Shown: positions 41,092 to 50,828 of the stretch, one piece after another | Layout of the letters: every line of letters begins with the position of its first letter | Numbering within the stretch: the stretch's first letter is position 1 | Source: Brugia malayi | Taxonomy: Eukaryota > Nematoda > Chromadorea > Rhabditida > Onchocercidae | NCBI RefSeq assembly: GCF_000002995.4 | Contig: NW_025062479.1 | Span: 18,224,721 to 18,288,720 of the forward strand | Reading direction: 5' to 3' | Length of the DNA: 64,000 nucleotides | Translations under genes and position numbers: made by a program | Notes under the pieces: model-generated | What the model saw: the letters and a program-made list of their open reading frames with translations, nothing else | What the model was told of the DNA's origin: nothing | The model's database searches: none

Positions 41092-44000
41092 TTCTTCATC
41101 GGCAAAACAAAGTTTTGGATTCATTGCAAAGATAATCCCTATGAAAAATCTAAGAAATTAAAACTTAAACGCTCACAGGGCACTGTACCTTCCGGACATT
41201 ATTATTGCATGATGTGCTGCACTGTGTGACCTTTTGGCACTTTAATATTTATCAACGCTGCTAATGTTTGATCTCTGCTTCGGCTTAACGTAGTATTAAC
41301 CGTCGTGCTTCTTACTTTTTGAAGTTCATCGTTGACAAACAATTGAGAAATGATTTTAACCAGAAAATACGACACAAAATTCATTTGTTTTCACGTGAAG
41401 TTTTCACGTTAGTACGAATAATCACCGAAAGGCTTGCAGAAGAAGAACAAAATAAAGTAAGTTAGATTAGTTTTTGCGTCATAATTTATGTTCTATGGTT
41501 ATTCTCTTCAACAACAATTCCCAGTCTTAATCTACTGTGAGAAGAAAAGATATTTTTTTTATTTTTGAAGTTAACATTAATTATGGCTTTCTTCGAATCA
41601 AACCTTCAAGTTTTGGTTGCTTTATCCTTTATAAGCCTTTTTGTCATTCTAAATGAGTCAAAAAAGAGATGTGTGAGATAGAAACTTATTCAATAAATTA
41701 AAATTTGAATCAAATTAAGTAGACTTGTGAAAAAAGCAAAAAACTCTCATCAAAGCAATATTAACGCAGAAGAATTCCACTTGATGGTTGCGACAGCTCA
41801 ATCAATGGTTGGTTAGAGGTATTTGCATTCGAAAGAAGTGTCCGTATGGTTTTGCTAGGTTTTGTGTCAAGGACAGCGGAGCAATGGAAATAACCAGGGT
41901 TTGTACAGTGGTTCTTTGCATAAACTATTATCAAATTCTCATTTGAATATGGCAATCCTATCATTTCTCTTCATGCTATTATTATATTTTGGTTCACCAT
42001 GGCATTGTGTAGAAATGTATGGTGGTAAAATATCGTTTGTCAAACTTTCACTTTTATAACATCTTTGGAACAGGGAAGTGAAATCTCAGTCATCGAACTG
42101 AATGAACTATTTTTCTTTTGAAAATTCAGATAGTGAAGCTAAAAGAATGACCTTTCATACACCATTCCTTAAGAATTTTAAGTCCGTAAAGAGACATTTT
42201 TGTTTAACCCGCGTTTTTCAACAAATTTTTGCACGATAATTCAATTTATCAATAAGAAACTTTTTGTACACCAGTTAAAAAATTTTTTAGTACAGTTGAG
42301 TGATCAGTTTAGTAGCTTATATTTAATAAACTTGGGTATTTTTTAGGCTCGATACCACTGCTTTTATGTACGCATATGACCAAGAAGGTGAATTCTGCGA
42401 ATAACTGGGAAGGAGAATTTTGTAAAGACTTAAAAACAAAATCAATATTATATAATATATTCCAAGCGATGAATATAACTAGTTTTTTAATTTTAAATGA
42501 TTTTTTCATTCCTTCATGTTAACTTCGACATTAACATTGGATGTTATTTTAATGCTATCTTTTATGTTTCGCTATTTGCACATCGGTGATTTAAAGAACA
42601 ATTAAATGTCTACTTTTATTCACTTCCTACTCTACTTTCTTTGTCAAACACATCCACGAGTACAGTTTGAAGGAAGCTTTCCGTTTTGCTTTTCCGTTAC
42701 ACTGTCTAATAGGTGAGCTGCCGCTATGGGAAATACAGAGTGATTGTACATTCTATATGATGACTACTCACTTTTACAAATCATAACCTAATAGATTTTT
42801 ATTTTCAGAAGAAAATAGTGGTTGCACACTTGATCCAACTACATGCCGTAATGGTACATATTACTTAAAAGCTTATGTATATGTCCCACTGGTCACACTT
42901 TCTTTCCAACCAAAATAAGAGTTCATCAACTAAAATATAGTAAAGATTATGTTCTCCTTGACCATAGAGATATGGGAAAATGCACTTTATGGTGACGAAT
43001 ATTATCGATTAGTCTCTTTGTTAGACTATTCACTGATCGAAATTTTTAGTAAATTCACTCAGCAAGTTCTAGTGAATGTTGGTGGACCTTGCAATGAAAA
43101 TGATATAAGAATACAATGCTCGGGTAACTCAATATGTGCAAATGGCTTTTGCACTTGTCCAAGCGGAGAACGAGTTGTCAGTGGTATTTGTATTCCCATC
43201 AATTCACAAGGTCAGTATCTTAATTACTTCTCTTTTTCAGCAATGAACAGAATTCTTGAGAAATTGACTGAAGCAGAAAGCAGTGCATTTCTATTTTTGG
43301 AAAACAAAGTTTTTCAAAAAGATTAGTACGAATAAACAAAAGTAACAGGAGATATGAAAAGGAAGGCATTCAATAATCCGAATAAGAAATGATGGTATAA
43401 AATTACTTTTGGAAATTTCTCGACAGGAAAGGTCTCTTCTGGTATTTCCTACCATCTGATCCATAAAGTTTTCATGCAGAAAAGAACAATTTTGATTGCA
43501 ACAAATTAAAAGACAGCTTCAGAATGTTATCATCCCCGAACTACAGTACGCTTCATGTTATGACGCAACTAGATGTCCCATATGGCTAATCATCAGTGCT
43601 AATAGACTCACAGTACCTTAGTATAGTTGGATAAAAATCTATCTTGTAATTGAGTTTCAGGAGCACCAGGAGAAATCTGTGAAACAGGCTATACCAAATG
43701 TACGGGTAATTCAATGTGTATTGATAATTACTGTAAATGCATTTCTGATCAGGTTCGTTCAATAAATTTTCCATGTAAATTTTTGCGCAAGAGATAGTTT
43801 TTGTGATCCTTTGAGAATGCAATCGTATTTCCTAAAGACTCATGCTTTATTCGTTGACATATACCAAAATTTTTTAGTGTTGCTTTCTTTGCCAACTGTT
43901 TTACCCATTTTTATAGTTAGGGAATGGTTTTCCAAATGCAGCGCATCTGTCTTCTTTCAAGAACGCAACAAATAAATCAACATTAATTCCGCTTTTGCAA

Positions 44001-47000
44001 AATATATCTAATGTTCTTTAATAAATGGTGTTCCCATTGTTTTATCATGTCTTAATACATTGTTATACCTTTGAATAGCCCTTGTCACCATCTTTTAAAG
44101 TGCAAAAGCCTTGCAAATAGGAATAATCTTCAGGTAGCGGTAAATGGTCAATGTACGATGCAATATCGTCTGGTACTTCCAAATCATGCATGCGACGGAA
44201 ATATGTTCTGCACTGGTGGCTCTATTTGCGTTCTAGGCGTTTGCAAGTGTCCAAGTGGAATGTACTCAACATCTGGTGTATTGATTTGCAGACATCAGCC
44301 TATTTCACTTATTCATGCTGATACAATCCTTACAAGTTAGCCTTCAGATTTATGATCATTTTTTCAAAACCATTGAAAATTATGTGCGAAAGGCAATGTT
44401 AAGATTGAACCAAAACATAAGACAAGGATGTCTCCGTGACTGTTTTAACTATGATGATTCACTTGTTCTGCTCGTGAATTATGCTGCTTCAGTAAAGAGT
44501 TGATCCCATGTCCGGTCTGCAGATCACTGTTTTGTCATTACGTTTTCAATGATGATATTCAGAAAGTATTTTGAACCAGTTCATTTAATCGAAAGTCATT
44601 CAAGCAGTGTAAAGAATTGTACCGACTTATATTATTTTTATTTTGTACTCTATCGAACAAATGCTTTCATATTAATTTTCTTGTATGTCATAAATTAAAA
44701 TGTCAATTTTTCAAATTTATTTTTAATATTTGCTGATAGTTTTTGATGGCGTGACGACCGAACACTCCTATATATAATACAAGTGTTCACTCGTGATAAA
44801 ATATAAATATCAATACGAGAACTTTACTTAGTTCACCAACGGTCATCATACTGTTGTAATGTGTTTGAGTGTTTATTATTACTTATCACTGGGCGATATC
44901 TTTTATCTCTGCATTTAATTATTGTAAAACATTCAATAATACTCCACTGTTTCTGTGTGACCAATCAGGATGTTTCCTTATGTATCATTCGTTCTTTCTA
45001 TGCTGACAGGCTTCTCTTCCAACAACAACACCAACAGATTCTACATGTTATCAGATTGTATGTGACGGTGCTTTTTATGTATCTAAGGTATTTGCCAGTG
45101 TACCGTAGGTAATAGGTCAATGTATCAACCGCATTTGTGTCCTGGTAAGTTTTCTGTTTTTTACTTTTTACTCAGATCAAGATATGTTGAGACTTGATGA
45201 AATTCTCCAGCAAATAGAAAATCCATGTTTATCTCTCATTTTTTTTCCAACTCTCCTAAATCATCGTTCATATCTATTTTCTATTTTACATCTTTATGCC
45301 TATCAAAAATAATTTTTGAAAAAAAAAAATTAAAACTATAAATTTAGATTATTTTGGTGAAATCGGGCTCAGAGTTATTCTCCTTATGTTAATCATATGT
45401 GCAATGTACGGGCGGTTGTCCATTTTCTGGGTCTCAAGGATCAATGTACTCACTCCGGTACCAAACTTGATGGTATTTTCTTTCTGAAATAGCTTTGCAG
45501 TGAGAAATTGAAATTTTTGTTTGCCTTAAGTGATGAGGGGAAATTATTAGTTATATCAGATAAAGCTTCTGCATCGGTTATAATGGGTAAGATACGAAGA
45601 CAGTATTAAAAAGTATTAAAATTGCTGTTCTAAACAAACTTTTAGGAGAGAATGTCTGCAGTAGTATTCATTTTTTCAAATTAGAATCTTTTGGAATTTA
45701 CCTGATTTCAGCTTTGTTTTCTACTTTTATTTGCGAATAAGGGCATTTTAGAAACTATGAAATCAATTTGCGAATAAGTAATGCATTTAAACGAGGACAA
45801 AGAACAACTTAACAGTTCTTTTTCTCTCAGGATCAATTTATTTTGTTAGGAATTGTTCGATTTTGAAAAGTACTTGTGTGAGATTTACTCCAGACCTCAC
45901 AGTCATGTTTAAGAGTATTTTCATATTATATGCAAGTAGAATTTTCATACTTTTTTATTATCTGTTGGCTCTTGGTACAATGTTAATTCTAAAATGTTTT
46001 GCAGCAGTGTTCTAAAAGTATATATTTGTATATTTAATTCATAAACTACAATGCATATTCATGCTGAACGATTTGCACGATTAATTAATCATTTTTGAAT
46101 TTAATCATAAGATCAGCTAGCATGCATGTCGTCATCCTTTAATTGAGTATTTTGACGGAATGGAAATGCTGTGTCTTATGAAGAATTGTAAATGACAGCA
46201 GCGTTGTGTGCATCATCTCAATACTTCATCAACCTTTTGTTCATCTGATGTCACTCTTCAGTTGTCCATCTGCACCGCTTATGCTGTGTTGTTGTGTTCT
46301 TGGGTGCTGAGTGCTGGGTATGGGTCACTTCTGTGCAAAGAAAATGTACATGTCCTGTAAGTAAGGCAACAAAAACTGATAAAATTTGTGATTGCTACCA
46401 TTATCATTTTGCTCGTTCATTGATAGGTCAGCCAGGATATTTACGAAAAACAGTGGTCGCTCAAGGCAAACGCAATTGGCAACCGCTCAAAGACTGTCCA
46501 GTGACTCCTTCATGTCTCCTACCTAATTGCTTCTGTTCAAGGTAAACACATGGCGTATTTGCTAATCAAGAAGTAATAAACTGAACTCAACATTTCCAGT
46601 AATACGATGAGTTTCCAATAAGCGCTACAGAAAGTGCGAGTATTAATCCGTTGAAATGGTTTGGTGCAGAACTCAACCGAAAAATGAATTTTGATCGACA
46701 CGAAATAAGTTGTAGACATAAAATTTTGCTAAGTAACGGATAAAAGGGCGAGCATAAAGTAAAGAGCGAGAGTCTAGGTAACATGACGAAGGTTTGAAAA
46801 GAAAGAGATTTGAATTCATAAAGCATTCCGCTTTGAGATCCGGATTGGAGATTCCCAATGGATTATTGGCAAGAGATGTGCCACAAATAATTATATTAAC
46901 ATTCGATGGTCCGATAACCGATCGAGCATTTGTCGTATACAAATCACTGTTCAGTGGGCAGTATCGGTATCTAAATTTTTCGTTGAAATCACCAGTAATT

Positions 47001-49174
47001 TAAGTGGAAGTGAAACTTCATCAGCAATTTTGTGCTTTGTATTCCTTTTTTCTGTAGTTATTGCAATGTAGTAGAATGTTGTTCAGGAATCCAAACGGTT
47101 GTCCCATAAAAGGTACTTTTTTTGTGTCCAGTGAATGGAATAACTATGATCAAACCCAATGGTTAATAAGTAATGGCCACGAAGTCGCTGTGAATTCCAT
47201 TACGTGGGTTTTGGCCAGTCAACAATTTGATGTTTGAAACAAAAAATGTAAACGTAGTAGAATGTTATGGAGGCAGTGAAAGTAACTACTTGCTTGAAGG
47301 AAAAAAGTTATCTTTAGTTTTTGTTAACTAATTGCCAGAAATAAACATTCATAACTTCTAATAGGAAAGACTATCAAATGCATTCATCTATATTCTCTCT
47401 CTCTCTCCAAAAAAAAAATCTCGAGAAAACTACATGAAACATTTAAGTTTCTATTCAGACATCGAAATTTGAGTGGTGAGACTGTGGAACGTTGGGAGAA
47501 AGAAATGGTTGGCATGCGTGATGCACTACGACATTTTAGCTATGCAAACGCAGCAGACATTACTGGTGTACGAGCGCCGCAACTCGAGCTAGGAGGTAAG
47601 TAGTGAAAGTGTTAATTATAATTATATATCAGTTATACTTATAGATTGCATGAAGAAAGGAGAAGAATCGTCCTCTAATGAACATATTATTTCCGTTAAC
47701 TCTTAAATACAACAGAAGTAGCTCCTGCCGACCAATGATCACTTAAAAACTGTGAGGTAGAAATTTTTAGGCGATAATCAATTTGATATGATGGAAAAGT
47801 ATGGCTTTCTTTATGATAATACAATGAGTGTAAGCGGTGGACCATATTGGCCACAAACATTGGCATATAGTACAGCTTGGAAGTGTTCATCAAGTTTCTG
47901 TCCGAAAAATGCCCACCCAAATGTTTGGGAAATACCGATAAATCGCTTCACTGTATTGGGCTTACAAAAAGAATTCACAATGTTGAAAGAAGCTGTCCGT
48001 GTAGGTTCCTCATTTCATTATTCATTTTTCACTTAATCCAGCTATAATTTCATTTAGATAGAGAACAGTACAGCGAAAGCTTTTTTGTCCGTTTTCTTTA
48101 ACAAAAAATAGCATTTAATTAAAATTTGCGTGGTGGTTTGAATTGTCAATTTGTTTGCAAAAATGAGATGGAATTCAATACGAATGATTTGAGTGAATAC
48201 GAAGGACCAATCACTAAGGTTAAAAAACAAAAATTTCCCTGCATCTCTTATTAATTAAATACCTCTTAGGTAATTGAGGTTAAAAAAAAAGCTTAAATAG
48301 CTGTTAGAAATGCATTTGTAATCCTTTTAAGTTTAAAATATTTATATTTGAAGCGTGACGACTCTCCTTGGGATGTTGCGGAGATGTTGGAAATGAATTT
48401 CAATCGTTCATACAATTACAACAGAGCTCCGTATCTGTTAACTGCTGACATTAATTTCCTCAATGCATTACCAAATGAAGGAGCCATCATTGCCCTAAAA
48501 TTATTTATCGAGAAAGTAACTGCATATGCTTTTGTTTTTGTTCTTTCAATTTCTTCAAATTCCACTACTTCTGATGAAATTTATGAAAACATTTGATATT
48601 TCGTGTCACTAAACTAGCGGAGTAAAACAAAGATTAGGGATGTTGTCGATAGGATTCTGTAGGAAGTACCAAGAATCCAAGGCAGTCCAGGGAGGAACAT
48701 TTCATTAGTTGTAATCTTTCTCTCCTAATCCAATTGCGTTACCTATTAACATTTCCCACACATCTCCTATGAGAACATTAAGCAGTAACTTCCTTCACCT
48801 CAATGTTATAACTACTTCAGCTTTTAACTGTCAGTCTTTCATATGAAATATTCTTTCCAGATATCAAAAAACTCAGATGTATATTTTGTAACAGCTACGC
48901 AGGCATTGAAGTGGATTAAACAACCAACACGTTTATTACATATTCATAGCTTTGAACCGTGGCAGTGTAATGTGCCATTTAAGAACAACATGACTACTTG
49001 TGAGGTAAGCTTCTAAAAAATTGGTAGGATACATCCCTCTGCTGGTCAATATTTCTCTATATTCTGGAATCAGCAAAGACAGTCGCGATCGTACAGTGTA
49101 CGAGGCATTTCTCCTGATCAAGTTCTTGAAATTCGATACAATGCAAACTGAACCATTGCCATACTTAGTGAAGG

Positions 49175-49205
<31 letters not shown>

Positions 49206-49535
49206 AACGGCAGTGCAATATACCACTTAAGCGTTATTATTTGTGAGGTATATATATATAATTACATAACACATCGGTCATCGGTTTTGTTCCTATCTAA
49301 AATGAGTCGAACACGTGGTGTTATTGCTTCTTCACGAATTTTTAAGCTAGCGGTTTAAAAACATTTAATTTCATAATTGTATTAAGACTAAGATCACTGA
49401 TTACAGACTCCATCCAGTTGTTCATTTACTTGCAACAGCGAAACTCGTATTCTACGTATATGTGGTACTTGTCCACAAGTGTATCCAAATCTTGGTAATC
49501 CTACTGGCACTGGAAATTCAACCGTCGATCGATAA
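31795..49535 (+). CDS. Secreted multi-EB-module protein with C-terminal polysaccharide (chitin) deacetylase domain, F48E3.8-like
   Basis: The first exon (31795-31831) encodes a signal peptide, MVIPFFLSLLFAG. Then come about two dozen EB modules, each with six to eight cysteines and the recurring pattern CxxGxxC...C.C..G (for example NTFCVNNICACSPMYEE). Exons read: 32863-33021, 33260-33388, 33718-33849, 34789-34863, 34929-35120, 35383-35565, 35735-35911, 36108-36328, 36435-36527, 36636-36696, 36912-37052, 37200-37274, 37423-37543, 37813-38021, 38205-38333, 38412-38645, 38862-39356, 39695-39715, 39771-39893, 40088-40222, 40485-40601, 40800-40928, 43073-43210, 43661-43752 and 44134-44335. Two more (42809-42939, 45038-45144) carry EB modules but break frame. 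The deacetylase exons follow from about 46263. In C. elegans, F48E3.8 and LGX-1 are pharyngeal polysaccharide deacetylases acting on chitin-containing matrix. Junctions between 39695 and 39893 and everything from 44336 to 46541 are uncertain; two separate genes cannot be ruled out. Confidence 0.8.
32749..32850. repeat. Tandem duplication, two identical 51-base copies
   Basis: The unit, which includes CCCCAAGTTATATTTTCTTG and AGAATTAGCAGAAATTACTG, occurs at 32749-32799 and again at 32800-32850 with no visible difference. It ends 12 bases before the start of the first EB exon (32863), inside intron 1, where the branch point is expected. Confidence 0.9.
38862..39356 (+). other. EB exon with Thr/Ser-rich linker
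   Basis: This 495-base exon is the longest EB exon of the locus. It starts with a complete EB-type module (RRCSANYDCVMHNTVCQKG to GTKCIPK), continues with about 85 residues rich in Thr, Ser, Val and Ile and free of cysteine (ATPFLKTYRQTVIPAVTTAI onward), and ends with a second module (GGVCNETTLCLFFSVC to TECKF). The linker looks like an O-glycosylated spacer that divides the array. Confidence 0.75.
40929..42808. other. Largest intron of the EB array, with (TA)n tract
   Basis: This 1.9 kb intron separates two EB exons. It contains a (TA)n microsatellite and no EB-like sequence. On the minus strand two open stretches (41964-41761 and 41384-41202) read as fairly hydrophilic protein without family motifs. 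They might be a nested gene, but I see no consistent splice junction between them. Confidence 0.4.
41045..41088. repeat. (TA)n microsatellite
   Basis: About 22 uninterrupted TA units in the largest intron of the EB locus. Confidence 0.9.
42809..42939 (+). pseudogene. EB-module exon with a one-base frame defect
   Basis: The exon has a good acceptor (ATTTTCAG) and a good donor (A then GTAAAG) and neighbours that require phase 1 on both sides, but is 131 bases long, two more than a multiple of three. The first half reads SGCTLDPTTCRNGTYYLKA; the second half continues the EB pattern in the next frame as LCICPTGHTFFPTK. One base is missing near the run TTAAAAGC, and the cysteine expected after the second Tyr position is also absent. 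It is either a decaying exon or a base lost in the assembly. Confidence 0.6.
45038..45144 (+). pseudogene. Second EB-module exon with a one-base frame defect
   Basis: After the acceptor ACCAACAG the sequence reads STCYQIVCDGAFYVS, then the EB pattern resumes in another frame as GICQCTVGNRSMYQPHLCPG before a GTAAGT donor. With phase 1 on both sides the exon should be a multiple of three; it has 107 bases, again one base short. The break lies at TATCTAAGGTATT, where SNG would be expected. Confidence 0.55.
45348..45472 (+). pseudogene. Possible remnant of a further EB module
   Basis: Between AAATTTAG and a GTATTT donor, EB-like fragments occur in different frames: QCTGGCPFSGSQGS in one and LKDQCTHSGTKLD in another. 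No single frame gives a module with the usual cysteines. I read it as a decayed module; it may also be intron. Confidence 0.3.
46263..49535 (+). other. Polysaccharide deacetylase (NodB-like) part of the EB protein
   Basis: Exons: about 46263-46541, then 46838-46966, 47087-47203, 47459-47595, 47771-48000, 48354-48515, 48861-49004 and 49407-49535 (TAA), all phases consistent from 46541 on. After a Cys-rich hinge (CPVTPSCLLPNCFCSR) the NodB barrel starts at GLEIPNGLLARDVPQIIILT. Motif 1 reads TFDGPITDR where the family has TFDD. Motif 2 reads NSITH where a metal-binding H-x3-H is usual. Motif 3 is GVRAPQL. PNGCPIKGTFFVS and HSFEPWQC are also typical of metazoan chitin deacetylases. The tail TCPQVYPNLGNP ends the protein. 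The changes at motifs 1 and 2 suggest weak or no metal-dependent catalysis. A separate gene starting near here is the main alternative to one EB-deacetylase fusion. Confidence 0.85.
49175..49204. repeat. (A)30 tract
   Basis: Thirty consecutive A residues lie in the last intron of the deacetylase part, between the exons ending at 49004 and starting at 49407. Such a run is prone to length error in an assembly. Confidence 0.9.
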
Positions 49536-50828
49536 TCTAGTTCAAAATTTTCTGGTAATTATAAAGTTCTTAAGCTAATCATGTACAACTCTGTGACAAA
49601 ATTTTCAAACTTCGCAAACACTGAATAAAGTCTCTGAAGCCACTAAATAATCACATTATGATCAGTGTTAAACGGTTAAGTCATTGAGCAATGTTCCTTA
49701 TCAAAATTTACTGCCATTAGCGAGAACTAATTATTTTGCATAGCAAGAAAAAATACCTTAAAAATATTTGACAATCGAACATCAGCAATGTCGATCTTAA
49801 CTTTATCATCAGAATTCCAGTCTTACCGTAAAAAAATTCTCATGTTTATTTCATCCTATCATTTCATTTAATAAAGACTTCGAAGATGTGAAGTCACATT
49901 CATAAAAGGAAAGTCAGAAGATACGAAAAGACGGAATGTAGAAACCAACCATTCTAATCAAAAATGGAAAAGTATGCAACAAAACTATCAATAACCAAAA
50001 AGTGGTGCACTCATAAAGGAAGATAAGTTGAACATAATACAACAATAACTAAGTAATTTCGATCAATGATGATTGAAGACTAATTCAGTTAAGTAAAATA
50101 GCACCGAATGCAAAAAATGAGAACAGTATTCTTCGACTTGCAACCAAATTTGTAGCTTCATTTTCCAGGTTTAACTGAAGAAAATAACACAGGGAAAATA
50201 CATTGGACCACGAAAACTTTGTAGTTAGCAGCAACCAAATTTATTTTTTGATCAAAATTCTGAAAGTAATTAGGACAGATTTCTGTGTTAGTATAGCAAC
50301 ATCGTAAATGGAAATTCTTCCTTTCCACAAACATTCTGGGTTCAGAAATGTGATAACGTTAAAGGCTACATAGAAATTAGACATTATTACCAAACTTAAT
50401 TCGCTAATATCAATCAGTTTGTACCTTCACCATTTCATCGTCTTTCTGTACTTCGATTCCGAACTTAAATAAAGGAAGGATAATGGTATTTCAACTGTAC
50501 ATCAAAGATGTAAAATTGGAAATAAGGAAGAAAACTATAAAGAAAAGCGAAAATTGATTGCCTGAACTGATTAACGCACTAAACAGTCAACTGCTAATAG
50601 CATCAACGGCCATTATAATGAATTAATTAGATCATTAGGGAGAATGATAACAAGCTTACAAAACAATACTTAAAACCACAATGTTTTTCACTTGATTAGC
50701 TGTCTCAATGCCCTACATACAACAATTTTTGATCTCAGCTCACACTGAGTGAGGTATAACGATTACATAGCATAGCTTAAAGACCATAGTGCGTGGTAAC
50801 TAGAGATAAATAAAAAAGAGAAGCTAAA
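49536..50828. other. Convergent spacer between EB/deacetylase and SCHIP1 genes
   Basis: The two flanking genes point at each other, so both 3' untranslated regions lie here. An AATAAA at 49623 is 90 bases after the deacetylase stop and is the likely polyadenylation signal of that gene; another occurs near 49871. No coding region is visible. Confidence 0.6.
49623..49628 (+). terminator. Probable polyadenylation signal of the EB/deacetylase gene
   Basis: The hexamer AATAAA, 88 bases downstream of the TAA stop at 49535, fits the short 3' untranslated regions usual in nematodes. Confidence 0.5.

Noticed and set aside
46542..46837. Overlapping minus-strand open frames around 46537-46942
   Set aside because: They lie opposite the first deacetylase exon and its intron, and carry no family signal.
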